The translations under genes and the position numbers were made by a program. A DNA stretch of 64,000 bases from DAHUYF01 sp963838385 (lineage in GTDB: Bacteria; Pseudomonadota; Alphaproteobacteria; ATCC43930; CGMCC-115725), in assembly GCA_963838385.1 (NCBI GenBank), contig CAWIRE010000003.1:682001-746000 (forward strand). The letters are read 5' to 3'. Below are positions 15,701 to 24,578 of the stretch, one piece after another. The first letter of the stretch is position 1. Each line of letters begins with the position of its first letter. Under the pieces are notes generated by a model. It was not told the DNA's origin, did not search any database, and saw nothing but the letters and a program-made list of their open reading frames with translations.

Positions 15701-17692
15701 TCACGCCGCCAGCAGCGGCTCCGCCGCCACCACCTCGACGATGTCGCGGATGATGGCGGTGAGGTCGTAATCCTTGGGCGTGTAGACGCGCGCCACGCCC
15801 AAGCGCTTCAGCGCCGCCTCGTCTTCCGGCGGGATGATGCCGCCGACCACCACCGGCACATGGCCGAGCCCCGCCGCGGCGAGCCCGCGCAGGACCTCGC
15901 TCACCAGCGGCCCGTGGCTGCCGGAGAGGATCGAGAGCCCCACCACGTGCACGCCTTCCTCGAGCGCGGTGTTGACGATCTGCGCCGGCGTCAGCCGGAT
16001 GCCTTCATAGACCACCTCGAAGCCGGCATCGCGCGCCTTCAGCGCGATCTGCTCGGCGCCGTTGGAATGGCCGTCGAGGCCCGGCTTGCCGACCAGCATC
16101 TTGAGCCGCCGCCCGAGCCGCTCGGAGAGCTCGCCGACGCGCTTGCGGAGGTCGGCGAGGTCGCCGGCGCCGCGCGAGGAGGCGGCCTGGGCGATGCCGG
16201 TGGGCGCGCGGTATTCGCCATAGACCTCGCGCAGGCTCTGGGCCCATTCGCCGGTGGTGATGCCGGCGCGGGCGCAATCGATCGAGGGTGGCATGATGTT
16301 GCCGCCCTCGGCCGCGACGCGCCGGAGAGCGGCAAGCGCCGCCGCCACCGCGCCGCCATCGCGATCGCGCCGCCAGATAGCGAGCCGCGCCACCTGCTCT
16401 TCCTCCGCCGCCGCGTCGGGCACGAGATATCCGGCCTCGCCCGCCGCCAGCAACGGCGAGGGAGCGCTCTCGGCGTAGCGGTTGACGCCGACGACGATCT
16501 GCTCGCCGCGCTCGATGGCGGCCAGCCGCCGCGCGTTGCTTTCGACCAGGCGCTGTTTCATCACGCCGCTTTCGACCGCCGCCACCGCGCCGCCGAGATC
16601 GCGGATGCGCTCGAGCTCGGCCGTGATATCGCGCTTCAAGGCGTCGACCTTGCGCGCGACCTCGGCGGAGCCGTCGAAGAGGTCGCCGTATTCCAGCAGA
16701 TCCGTCTCATAGGCGACGATCTGCTGCAGGCGGAGGCTCCATTGCTGGTCCCAGGGCCGCGGCAGGCCCAGCGCCTCGTTCCAGGCCGGCAGCTGCACGG
16801 CCCGCGCGCGCGCGGTCTTCGACAGCACCACCGCCAGCATCTCCAGCAGGATGCGATAGACGTTGTTCTCCGGCTGCTGCTCGGTAAGGCCGAGCGAGTT
16901 GACCTGCACGCCGTAGCGGAAGCGGCGGTACTTCTCCTCGGCGACGCCGTAGCGCTGGTGGGTGAGATCGTCCCACAGCTCGGCGAAGGCGCGCATCTTG
17001 CACATCTCGGTGATGAAGCGGATGCCGGCATTGACGAAGAAGCTGAGCCGGCCGACCACCTGCGGGAAGTCCGCCTCGGGCACCTGGCCCGAGCGTCGCA
17101 CCGCGTCGAGCACCGCCTCGGCGGTGGCGAGCGCATAGGCCACCTCCTGTACCGGTGTCGCGCCCGCCTCCTGCAGGTGGTAGGAGCAGACGTTCATCGG
17201 GTTCCACTTGGGCAACTCGCGATAGGTGAAGGCGATGACGTCGGCGGTGAGCTTGAGGCTGGGCCCCGGCGGAAAGATATAGGTGCCGCGCGAGAGATAC
17301 TCCTTGATGACGTCGTTCTGCGTGGTGCCGGCGAGGTCGCGCCGCGCCGCGCCCTGCGCCTCGGCGGCGGCGATGTAGAGCGACAGCAGCCAGGGCGCGG
17401 TGGCGTTGATCGTCATCGAGGTGTTCATCCGCGCCAGCGGAATGCCGTCGAAGAGCGCGCGCATGTCGCCCAGATGCGCCACCGGCACGCCGACCTTGCC
17501 GACCTCGCCCTTGGCGAGCACGTGGTCGCTGTCGTAGCCGGTCTGCGTCGGCAGGTCGAAGGCGACGGAGAGGCCGGTCTGGCCGCGCTGCAGATTGGTG
17601 CGATAGAGCGCGTTCGAGGCGGCGGCCGAGGAATGGCCGGAATAGGTCCGGATCAGCCAGGGCTCGTCGCGCTCGGTCGTGTTCGTGCTCAT
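15701..17692 (-). CDS. ecm: Ethylmalonyl-CoA mutase (coenzyme B12 dependent)
   Basis: Converts (2R)-ethylmalonyl-CoA to methylsuccinyl-CoA in the ethylmalonyl-CoA pathway. The 663-residue single-chain protein has the acyl-CoA mutase barrel (GLSVAFDLPTQTGYDSD, NTSMTINATAPWLL) and a C-terminal B12 domain with DGHSNG (His 542 as the lower cobalt ligand), SILSGSH and VVGGIIPP. Length and motifs also fit methylmalonyl-CoA mutase, but the neighbouring divergent ccr-mcd genes decide for ecm. ATG 17692 follows GGAGGACGGAG. It shares a divergent promoter region with ccr. Confidence 0.92.
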   Translation of the reverse strand: MSTNTTERDEPWLIRTYSGHSSAAASNALYRTNLQRGQTGLSVAFDLPTQTGYDSDHVLAKGEVGKVGVPVAHLGDMRALFDGIPLARMNTSMTINATAPWLLSLYIAAAEAQGAARRDLAGTTQNDVIKEYLSRGTYIFPPGPSLKLTADVIAFTYRELPKWNPMNVCSYHLQEAGATPVQEVAYALATAEAVLDAVRRSGQVPEADFPQVVGRLSFFVNAGIRFITEMCKMRAFAELWDDLTHQRYGVAEEKYRRFRYGVQVNSLGLTEQQPENNVYRILLEMLAVVLSKTARARAVQLPAWNEALGLPRPWDQQWSLRLQQIVAYETDLLEYGDLFDGSAEVARKVDALKRDITAELERIRDLGGAVAAVESGVMKQRLVESNARRLAAIERGEQIVVGVNRYAESAPSPLLAAGEAGYLVPDAAAEEEQVARLAIWRRDRDGGAVAAALAALRRVAAEGGNIMPPSIDCARAGITTGEWAQSLREVYGEYRAPTGIAQAASSRGAGDLADLRKRVGELSERLGRRLKMLVGKPGLDGHSNGAEQIALKARDAGFEVVYEGIRLTPAQIVNTALEEGVHVVGLSILSGSHGPLVSEVLRGLAAAGLGHVPVVVGGIIPPEDEAALKRLGVARVYTPKDYDLTAIIRDIVEVVAAEPLLAA

Positions 17693-17804
17693 CGCTCCGT
17701 CCTCCGCCGCTTGTTGCGGCGCACAAGAGACCCTGCCTGCCGTCGAGGCCAACCCACCGGTTGGCCGGTGAACGGCGTTTTTTCCTCATCCGCCAGGCAC
17801 GTCA

Positions 17805-17825
17805 GAAATATTGAAACAATATTTC
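17805..17825. promoter_or_regulatory. Palindromic operator candidate between ecm and ccr
   Basis: GAAATATTG-AAA-CAATATTTC, a perfect 9-bp inverted repeat with a 3-base spacer, lies in the 257-base divergent region. It is strikingly AT-rich for this genome. It is placed so that one bound regulator could act on both promoters. The known ccr regulator class (for example TetR-type CcrR in methylotrophs) binds palindromes, but this site is not matched to any protein here. Confidence 0.55.
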
Positions 17826-17875
17826 CTGTCAATGCAAAAATTAGACAGAAAGCAACTTTGTGCGTTGCGGCGGAA

Positions 17876-17906
17876 TTGACATCTCGGCTACACAGACGTT
17901 TACGCT
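17876..17906 (+). promoter_or_regulatory. Candidate sigma-70 promoter of ccr
   Basis: A consensus -35 TTGACA (17876-17881) is followed after 17 bases by TTTACG (17899-17904), or after 19 bases by TACGCT (17901-17906), about 45 bases before the ccr start. Confidence 0.5.
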
Positions 17907-17949
17907 AATGCTGCGCCGCACGCAAAGCGGTTTCGATGGAGAGTCTGCC

Positions 17950-19239
17950 ATGAGCGAACCCGCCCAAATCCTCCCCTTCGGGACCTCCGCGGCCGGAGCC
18001 CGCCCGGTCAAGGACCTCTACGAGATCGGCGAGATCCCGCCGCTGGGCCATGTGCCGCGGCGGATGTATGCCTGGGCGATCCGCCGCGAGCGCCACGGCG
18101 CGCCGGACACGGCCATGCAGGTCGAGGCGGTGCCGACGCCGGAGCTCGCGCCCGACGAGGTGCTGGTGATGGTGATGGCGGCGGGGGTCAATTACAACGG
18201 CGTCTGGGCGGCGCTGGGCAAGCCGATCTCGCCGTTCGACGTGCACAAGGCCGAGTTCCACGTCGCGGGCTCCGACGCCGCGGGCGTGGTCTGGGCGGTG
18301 GGCTCCAAGGTCAAGCGCTGGAAGGTCGGCGACGAGGTCGTGGTCCATTGCAACCAGGATGACGGCGATGACGAGGAGTGCAATGGCGGCGATCCCATGT
18401 TCTCGCCGAGCCAGCGCATCTGGGGCTACGAGACCCCGGACGGCTCCTTCGCCCAGTTCGCGCGCGTGCAGGGCCGCCAGCTCATGGAGCGGCCCAAGCA
18501 CCTGACCTGGGAGGAGAGCGGCTGCTACGTGCTCACCCTCGCCACCGCCTACCGCATGCTGTTCGGCCATCGCCCGCATGTGCTGCGGCCGGGCCAGTAC
18601 GTGCTGGTCTGGGGCGCCGCGGGCGGCCTCGGCTCGATGGCGATCCAGCTCATCGCCACCGCCGGCGCGCATGCCATCGCCGTCATCTCCGAGGACGACA
18701 AGCGCGACTTCGTGCTGTCGCTCGGCGCCAAGGGCGTCATCAACCGCAAGAAGTTCGATTGCTGGGGCCGGCTGCCCGACGTCAACAGCGTCGGCGGCTA
18801 TGGCGACTACATGAAGAAGGTGCGCGAGTTCGGCAAGGCGATCTGGCAATTCACCGGCAAGGGCAACGACGTCGATTTCGTCTTCGAGCATCCCGGCGAG
18901 CAGACCTTCCCGGTCTCCTGCTTCGTGGTGAAGCGCGGCGGCATGGTCGTGTTCTGCGCCGGCACCACCGGCTACAACCTCACCTTCGACGCGCGCTTCG
19001 TCTGGATGCGGCAGAAGCGCATCCAGGGCAGCCATTTCGCCAACCTGCTGCAGGCGAGCCAGGCCAACCGCCTCGTCGTCGAGCGGCGCATCGATCCCTG
19101 CATGTCGGAAGTGTTCTCGTGGGACGACATCCCGCGCGCGCACATGAAGATGTGGCGCAACGAGCACAAGCCCGGCAACATGGCGGTGCTGGTCCAGGCG
19201 AAGCGCCCGGGCCTGCGCAGCCTCGAGGAATCGGCTTAA
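17950..19239 (+). CDS. ccr: Crotonyl-CoA carboxylase/reductase
   Basis: Key enzyme of the ethylmalonyl-CoA pathway: NADPH-dependent reductive carboxylation of crotonyl-CoA to ethylmalonyl-CoA. The 429-residue MDR-superfamily protein shows the Ccr-specific insertion HCNQDDGDDEECNGGDPM, the NADP-binding turn WGAAGGLGSMAIQL, and DFVFEHPGEQTFP near the CO2 site. Length matches the family. ATG 17950 follows GGAGAG. It diverges from ecm and precedes mcd, so three consecutive pathway enzymes are encoded here. Confidence 0.96.
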   Translation: MSEPAQILPFGTSAAGARPVKDLYEIGEIPPLGHVPRRMYAWAIRRERHGAPDTAMQVEAVPTPELAPDEVLVMVMAAGVNYNGVWAALGKPISPFDVHKAEFHVAGSDAAGVVWAVGSKVKRWKVGDEVVVHCNQDDGDDEECNGGDPMFSPSQRIWGYETPDGSFAQFARVQGRQLMERPKHLTWEESGCYVLTLATAYRMLFGHRPHVLRPGQYVLVWGAAGGLGSMAIQLIATAGAHAIAVISEDDKRDFVLSLGAKGVINRKKFDCWGRLPDVNSVGGYGDYMKKVREFGKAIWQFTGKGNDVDFVFEHPGEQTFPVSCFVVKRGGMVVFCAGTTGYNLTFDARFVWMRQKRIQGSHFANLLQASQANRLVVERRIDPCMSEVFSWDDIPRAHMKMWRNEHKPGNMAVLVQAKRPGLRSLEESA

Positions 19240-19276
19240 GGCGCAAACCCCGCCGTCGCCGTCGCGACGGGCCCCT

Positions 19277-19299
19277 CCCTCTCCCCCGACGGGAGAGGG
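19277..19299. repeat. CCCTCTCCC/GGGAGAGGG hairpin between ccr and mcd
   Basis: A perfect 9-bp stem with a 5-base loop in the 74-base gap. The same core recurs twice at 49464-49624. It may attenuate read-through from ccr into mcd. Confidence 0.5.
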
Positions 19300-19313
19300 C
19301 ATGAGGAGAGTGC

Positions 19314-21014
19314 ATGAGCGACCCTGCAGTGCGCAGCGCTGACGGCGAGGCCGGTCCGCTGCTTCCCGACCTCCTGGCTACGGCCGGGCGCGCGCTCGCG
19401 GCGGCAGAGGGGCTGCTCGCCGTGGCCAAGCGCCGGCTGCTGGCGGCGGTGGCGCCGCGCGGCGCGATCGAGCCGGCGCTGCTCGAGACGCGGCAGTTCG
19501 CGGCCCATGGCTATGCCTGGATGGCAACCTATGTCGAGGCGCTGCGGCGGATGCTGCTGTGGGCGCAAGGCCTCGAGACGGAGCGCCGGCTGCGCGAGCT
19601 CGACGCGCTGACGCTGCAGATGGCGTTCGGCGAGTATCTGGGCCAGCTCGCCGGCGGCATCGCGCTGAGCCAGGGCGAGGTGGTGCGGCCGCACGATCTC
19701 GGGCTCGAGGATGACGATCTCCACGCCTTCCGCCGGCCGGAGGTGGCGCTGCTGGCGCGGCTCGGGAACACCGAGGCGGCTCGGGCGCGGCTGGCGGCGC
19801 TGATCGAGGACTCGCTCGACAGCGGCGATTTCGGCCAGCTGGCGCTCGGCGAGGAGGCGCTCGACATGGTGCGCGAGCAGTTCCGCCGCTTCGGCGCCGA
19901 CCGCGTCGCGCCCTTCGCCCATGGCTGGCATCTCGCCGACGAGCTGATCCCGCTGCCGGTGATCGCCGAGATGGCGGAGCTCGGCGTCTTCGGCCTCACC
20001 GTGCCCGAGAGCTTCGGCGGGCTCGGTCTCGGCAAGCTCTCGATGTGCATCGTCTCCGAGGAGCTGTCGCGGGCCTATATCGGCGTGGGCTCGCTCGGCA
20101 CGCGCTCGGAGATCGCCGCCGAGCTGATCCGCCTGGGCGGCACGCCGCAGCAGAAGGAGAAGTACCTGCCGCGCATCGCCGCCGGCGAGATCCTGCCCAC
20201 CGCCGTGTTCACCGAGCCCAACACCGGCTCCGATCTCGGCTCGCTCAGGACGCGGGCGGTGCGCGACGGCGACCAGTACCGGATCTACGGCGCCAAGACC
20301 TGGATCACGCATGCCGCGCGCACCGACCTCATGACGCTGCTGGTGCGCACCGATCCGGCCACCAGCGACTATCGCGGCCTCAGCATGTTCCTCGCCGAGA
20401 AGCCGCGCGGCAGCGAATCCCAGCCGTTCCCGGCGCCGGGCATGAGCGGCGGCGAGATCCGCGTGCTGGGGTATCGCGGCATGAAGGAGTACGAGATCGG
20501 CTTCGACGGCTTCAGCGTGCCGGCGGAGAACCTGCTCGGCGGCATCGAGGGGCAGGGCTTCAAGCAGCTCATGGCGACCTTCGAGAGCGCGCGCATCCAG
20601 ACCGCCTCGCGCGCCGTCGGCGTCGCGCAATGCGCGCTCGAGCTGGGACTGCGCTACGCCCGCGAGCGGCAGCAATTCGGCAAGCCGATCTACGCCTTCC
20701 CGCGCGTCCACGGCAAGCTCGCCTGGATGGCGGTCGAGACCATGATCGCCCGCCAGCTGACATATTTCGCCGCGCGCGAGAAGGACGGCGACCGGCGCTG
20801 CGACATCGAGGCCGGAATGGCGAAGCTGCTCGCCGCGCGCACCGCCTGGGCCAATGCCGACAACGCCCTGCAGATCCATGGCGGCAACGGCTACGCGCTC
20901 GAATACCCGATCAGCCGCGTGCTGTGCGACGCGCGCATCCTCAACATCTTCGAGGGCGCGGCCGAGATCCAGGCGCATGTCATCGCCCGGGGCCTGCTCT
21001 CCGGACGCAACTGA
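19314..21014 (+). CDS. mcd: Methylsuccinyl-CoA dehydrogenase
   Basis: FAD enzyme oxidising (2S)-methylsuccinyl-CoA to mesaconyl-CoA. At 566 residues it is longer than ordinary acyl-CoA dehydrogenases because of an N-terminal extension of about 170 residues, as in known Mcd. The core shows PTAVFTEPNTGSDLGSL, TWITHAARTDLMTLLVRT, and the C-terminal QIHGGNGYALEYPISRV. ATG 19314 has a GAGGAGAG ribosome site. The assignment rests on the extension plus adjacency to ccr and ecm. Confidence 0.92.
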   Translation: MSDPAVRSADGEAGPLLPDLLATAGRALAAAEGLLAVAKRRLLAAVAPRGAIEPALLETRQFAAHGYAWMATYVEALRRMLLWAQGLETERRLRELDALTLQMAFGEYLGQLAGGIALSQGEVVRPHDLGLEDDDLHAFRRPEVALLARLGNTEAARARLAALIEDSLDSGDFGQLALGEEALDMVREQFRRFGADRVAPFAHGWHLADELIPLPVIAEMAELGVFGLTVPESFGGLGLGKLSMCIVSEELSRAYIGVGSLGTRSEIAAELIRLGGTPQQKEKYLPRIAAGEILPTAVFTEPNTGSDLGSLRTRAVRDGDQYRIYGAKTWITHAARTDLMTLLVRTDPATSDYRGLSMFLAEKPRGSESQPFPAPGMSGGEIRVLGYRGMKEYEIGFDGFSVPAENLLGGIEGQGFKQLMATFESARIQTASRAVGVAQCALELGLRYARERQQFGKPIYAFPRVHGKLAWMAVETMIARQLTYFAAREKDGDRRCDIEAGMAKLLAARTAWANADNALQIHGGNGYALEYPISRVLCDARILNIFEGAAEIQAHVIARGLLSGRN

Positions 21015-21101
21015 GGCTCGAAGCGGCGCTCACAGATCGCTCACAGACCCGGCGCGCGCATCGCCCTATGCTCCAATGGGGTGTGTTCCAGGGGGATGGC
21101 G

Positions 21102-21314
21102 ATGGCGGCGCGGTGGGAAGACGAGTGGCAGGCGCTGCTGCGCGGGCGGGACGATGCGGTGGCGCGCACGCGCGAGCTCCAGGCGGAGATCACCGCCGCG
21201 ATCCGACGCCGCGAGCCGCTGCCGATGCACCTGCTGCGGGCCGCCGAGCTGGCCGAGGGCGAGCTTGCCCAGGCCAAGGCCCGGCTCAGGGATTTCCTGC
21301 ACCATCTGGGATAG
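21102..21314 (+). CDS. Small hypothetical protein
   Basis: A 70-residue, highly charged, probably helical protein (MAARWEDEWQALLRGRDDA…). It has heptad-like alternation of Leu/Ala and charged residues, suggesting a coiled coil. ATG 21102 follows AGGGGGATGGCG. No family recognised. The good ribosome site and codon pattern favour a real gene. Confidence 0.55.
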   Translation: MAARWEDEWQALLRGRDDAVARTRELQAEITAAIRRREPLPMHLLRAAELAEGELAQAKARLRDFLHHLG

Positions 21315-21388
21315 CGAGTTCCGGCTTGCGCAGGACCGGCGGATCGGGCGATTCTGCCGATCTTTGACGCAACCATGACAGGCGCGCC

Positions 21389-22666
21389 ATGCCGGTATCG
21401 CCGGTGACGGGTTTCGCTCTGACGCTGGGCTTGTCCTTCTTCTTCGGCCTCGCTTTCGAGGATTTCTATGCTCGCAGCGGCGAGTCCCGGCCGGGCGGCA
21501 TCCGCACCTTCCCGCTGCTGGCGCTGACCGGCGGCGCGCTCTATCTGCTCGACACCTCCCGGCTGCTGCCGCTGGTGGCCGGGCTGCTCCTGCTCGGCGC
21601 CTGGCTCGTCGTCTACTATCACGACCGCGTCCGCACGGTGGATCCCACCGGCACGCCGTCGGCCGGGCTGATGGTCCCGGTCTGCAACCTCCTCGCCTAT
21701 CTCCTGGGCCCGATCTCGCTCACCCAGCCGCCTTGGCTCGCCGTCGGCATCACCGTGGCCGCGGTGCTGCTGCTGACCGGCCGCGAGCGCCTGCACGATC
21801 TCGCGCGCCGGCTGGAGCTGCGCGAGATCGTCATCGCCGGCGAGTTCCTGATCCTCACCGGCCTGGTGCTGCCGCTGCTGCCCGACCGGCCGGTGACCAC
21901 GCTCACCGAGATCACCCCCTACAAGGCGTGGCTGGCGCTGCTCGCGGTCTGCACCATCTCCTATGCGAGCTATCTGCTGCGGCGCTACGTGGCGCCCGCG
22001 GGCGATCTCTGGATCGCGGCGCTGGGCGGGCTCTATTCCTCCACCGCCACCACCGTCGTGCTCGCGCGCCGCGCCGCTGCCGACCGCACGACGGCGCCGC
22101 GGGCCCAGGCCGGGATCGTGCTGGCGAGCGCGCTGATGTATCCGCGCGTGCTGGTGGTGATCGCCTTCTTCGATCGGCCGCTCGCCGCCGCTCTCGCGCC
22201 CGGTCTGCTGGCGCTCATGGCCGTCGGCCTGCTGATCGCCTTCTGGCAGTACCGCCGCGCCGGTCCGGCGATCGGCGATCCGCCGCCCGATGCGGCGCCG
22301 CGCAACCCGCTCGAGCTCAGCGCCGCCGCGGTCTTCGCCGTGCTCTTCATCGTCATCTCGATCGCCTCGAGCTGGGTCAAGAGCCGCTTCGGCCAGACCG
22401 GCATCGAGCTGCTGGCCGCCATCGTGGGCTTCACCGACATCGATCCCTTCGTGCTGAGCGTGGCGCAGGGCGTGGCGGCGCCGTTGCCGCCGGCCGGCGC
22501 CGCGGCGGCGGTGCTGATCGCCACCGCGTCGAACAACCTGCTCAAGGCGGGCTATGCTGCCGCCTTCGCCGGGCTGCGCGCCAGCCTGCCCTCGGCCGCG
22601 GCGCTGGTGCTGCTGGCGGCGGGCGGGCTTGCCATCGCGTTGCGCATGACGATGGCCGGAGGCTAA
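21389..22666 (+). CDS. MgtC/SapB-DUF4010 family membrane protein
   Basis: A 425-residue integral membrane protein with about 11-12 helices. The N-terminal third resembles MgtC/SapB (LTLGLSFFFGLAFEDFYAR, GGIRTFPLLALTGG), and the rest is the DUF4010 domain (GLYSSTATTVVLARR, IVGFTDIDPFVLSVAQG). Function unknown; transport or ion homeostasis is likely. It precedes the polyphosphate kinase gene by ten bases and is probably co-transcribed. Confidence 0.88.
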   Translation: MPVSPVTGFALTLGLSFFFGLAFEDFYARSGESRPGGIRTFPLLALTGGALYLLDTSRLLPLVAGLLLLGAWLVVYYHDRVRTVDPTGTPSAGLMVPVCNLLAYLLGPISLTQPPWLAVGITVAAVLLLTGRERLHDLARRLELREIVIAGEFLILTGLVLPLLPDRPVTTLTEITPYKAWLALLAVCTISYASYLLRRYVAPAGDLWIAALGGLYSSTATTVVLARRAAADRTTAPRAQAGIVLASALMYPRVLVVIAFFDRPLAAALAPGLLALMAVGLLIAFWQYRRAGPAIGDPPPDAAPRNPLELSAAAVFAVLFIVISIASSWVKSRFGQTGIELLAAIVGFTDIDPFVLSVAQGVAAPLPPAGAAAAVLIATASNNLLKAGYAAAFAGLRASLPSAAALVLLAAGGLAIALRMTMAGG

Positions 22667-22676
22667 AGGAGAGAGT

Positions 22677-23462
22677 ATGCCGAAGAAGCCGCGCCGCAGC
22701 GATGAGGAGTCCCCCGCCTATCGCCGCCAGCTCCTCAAGCTGCAGATCGAGCTGGTGAAGCTGCAGCGCCAGATCATCGCGGAGGGCGACCGCATCCTGA
22801 TCATCCTCGAAGGCCGCGACGCCGCCGGCAAGGATGGGGCGATCAAGCACATCACCGAGCATCTGAGCCCGCGCGAGACGCGAATCGTGGCGCTCGGGCC
22901 GCCCTCCGACGTCGAACGCCATTCCTGGTATTTCCAGCGCTATGTCCGCCACTTGCCTGCCGGGGCCGAGTTGGTGCTGTTCAATCGCAGCTGGTACAAC
23001 CGCGCCGGCGTCGAGGCGGTGATGGGCTTCTGCACCAAGGAGGAGACGCGCGCGTTCCTCGACGTAGTGCCGGATTTCGAGCGCCTGCTGGTGCGCGACG
23101 GCGTCAAGCTGTTCAAATACTATCTCGACATCAGCAAGCGCGAGCAGAAAGAGCGCCTGGCGTCGCGCCGGCACGATCCGTTGAAGCAGTGGAAGCTCAG
23201 TCCGATCGATGCCAAGGCGCCGAAGCTCTGGCGCGAGTACAGCAAGGCGCGCGACACCATGTTCGAGCGCACGCACACCGCGGACGCGCCGTGGACGGTG
23301 GTGCGCGCCGACGACAAGCACAGCACGCGGCTCAACCTCATCCGCGATCTGCTGTCGCGGCTCGACTATCGCCATCGCGACGCGCGGCTGGTCGTTCCCG
23401 ACCGCTCCATCGTCTTTCCCTACGACCCCGCTTGCCTCGTCAACGGGATGATCTGCCGATGA
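22677..23462 (+). CDS. ppk2: Polyphosphate kinase 2 (PPK2 family)
   Basis: Transfers phosphate between polyphosphate and nucleoside diphosphates. The 261-residue single-domain protein has Walker A EGRDAAGKDGAIK (near residue 48), the lid region RHLPAGAELVLFNRSWYNRAG with the Walker B aspartate replaced in the family style, and DFERLLVRDGVKLFKYYLDIS. ATG 22677 follows AAGGAGAG. Direction (ATP/GTP synthesis or consumption) cannot be told from sequence. Confidence 0.92.
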   Translation: MPKKPRRSDEESPAYRRQLLKLQIELVKLQRQIIAEGDRILIILEGRDAAGKDGAIKHITEHLSPRETRIVALGPPSDVERHSWYFQRYVRHLPAGAELVLFNRSWYNRAGVEAVMGFCTKEETRAFLDVVPDFERLLVRDGVKLFKYYLDISKREQKERLASRRHDPLKQWKLSPIDAKAPKLWREYSKARDTMFERTHTADAPWTVVRADDKHSTRLNLIRDLLSRLDYRHRDARLVVPDRSIVFPYDPACLVNGMICR

Positions 23463-23497
23463 GGCGGGACGCTTAGAGTGCGCGGAGAGGAGAAGCC

Positions 23498-24565
23498 ATG
23501 ACCGTCCGCGTCTTCGGCGCGCCGCCGCGCTACATCCAGGGGGCCGGCACGCTGGCGCAGCTCGCGCCGCTGATCGCCGAATACGGCAAGCGGCCGTTCG
23601 TCATCGTCGATGCGGCGCTTGCCGAGCCGCTGCGCCAGGAGATGGAGCAGCAGCTCAAGGCGTCGACCGCGCGCGTCGTCTTTGGCCTTGCCAGCACCTG
23701 CACCGAGGCCGAGGTCGAGCGCTTCACCGAGCCCGCGCGCATGCTCGAGGCCGATGTGCTGGCGGGCCTGGGTGGCGGCGCCGCGATCGGCGTCGCCAAG
23801 GGGCTCTGCCTCGCGACCGGCCTGCCGCTCATCACCGTCCCCGCCGTGCCGTGCTGCCACGCGCCGGTGAGCCGCATCGTCGAGCTCGAAGGCGAGGACC
23901 AGCCGGCCGCCGTGATGCGCCTGAAATCGCTGCCGCCCGACGTCGTGCTGGTGGACAGCGTGGTGCTGGCCGCCGCGCCGCCGCGCCTCTTCATCGCAGG
24001 GTTGGGCGACGCGTTGGCGCGCCGCTTCGAGGTCGAGCAGAACGTCGCCGCCGGCGCTCTCAACCTGCTGGGCGGCCGCCCCACCGCGCTCGCCATCGCC
24101 GCCGGCGACGCCGCCTGGAGCGCGGTCCGCGAGCACGCCGAGGCGGCGCTGGCGCAGCGCGCGCGGCGGGTGGGCGGCGAAGCGCTGGAGCGCGTCTGCG
24201 AGGCGATGGTGCTGCTCTCGGGCGTCGCCCATGAGAACGGCGGCCCCTCGATCGCGCATGCGCTGGCGCGGGGCTTTGCCGCGCTGCCGCCCTGCCGCAC
24301 CGCGGTCCACGGCGAGCTGGTCGCGGTCGGCCTTCTGGCGCAGCTCCTGTTCGAGGCGCGCCCGGCCGAGCTGCTGGCGGATCTCGTCGCGTTCTACCGC
24401 TCGTTGGGGCTGCCGGTCCGGCTCGGCGAGATCGGCATCGTCGCCGATCAGGTGGCGGTGGCCGAAGCCGTGGCGCGGCGCGCCGGCGAGGCCTGGCTGG
24501 TGCCGGGCGATCCCAAGCGCCTGGCGCAGGCGATCCTCGGCGTCGACGCGCTCGCCGCCGCCTGA
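23498..24565 (+). CDS. GldA-like iron-containing alcohol dehydrogenase
   Basis: A 355-residue member of the glycerol dehydrogenase branch. The metal ligands are kept: Asp in AGLGDALARRFE, His in SIAHALARGF, and His in TAVHGELVAVG. The NAD loop reads LGGGAAIGVAKGL, whereas GldA usually has a GGGKTLDTAK pattern, so substrate or cofactor preference may differ. ATG 23498 follows GGAGAAG. The gene is isolated, so its substrate is unknown. Confidence 0.82.
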   Translation: MTVRVFGAPPRYIQGAGTLAQLAPLIAEYGKRPFVIVDAALAEPLRQEMEQQLKASTARVVFGLASTCTEAEVERFTEPARMLEADVLAGLGGGAAIGVAKGLCLATGLPLITVPAVPCCHAPVSRIVELEGEDQPAAVMRLKSLPPDVVLVDSVVLAAAPPRLFIAGLGDALARRFEVEQNVAAGALNLLGGRPTALAIAAGDAAWSAVREHAEAALAQRARRVGGEALERVCEAMVLLSGVAHENGGPSIAHALARGFAALPPCRTAVHGELVAVGLLAQLLFEARPAELLADLVAFYRSLGLPVRLGEIGIVADQVAVAEAVARRAGEAWLVPGDPKRLAQAILGVDALAAA

Positions 24566-24578
24566 CGCTCGCCTGCGC

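Noticed and set aside
15455..17908. An 817-residue plus-strand ORF
   Set aside because: Antisense to ecm, which has complete mutase and B12-binding motifs.
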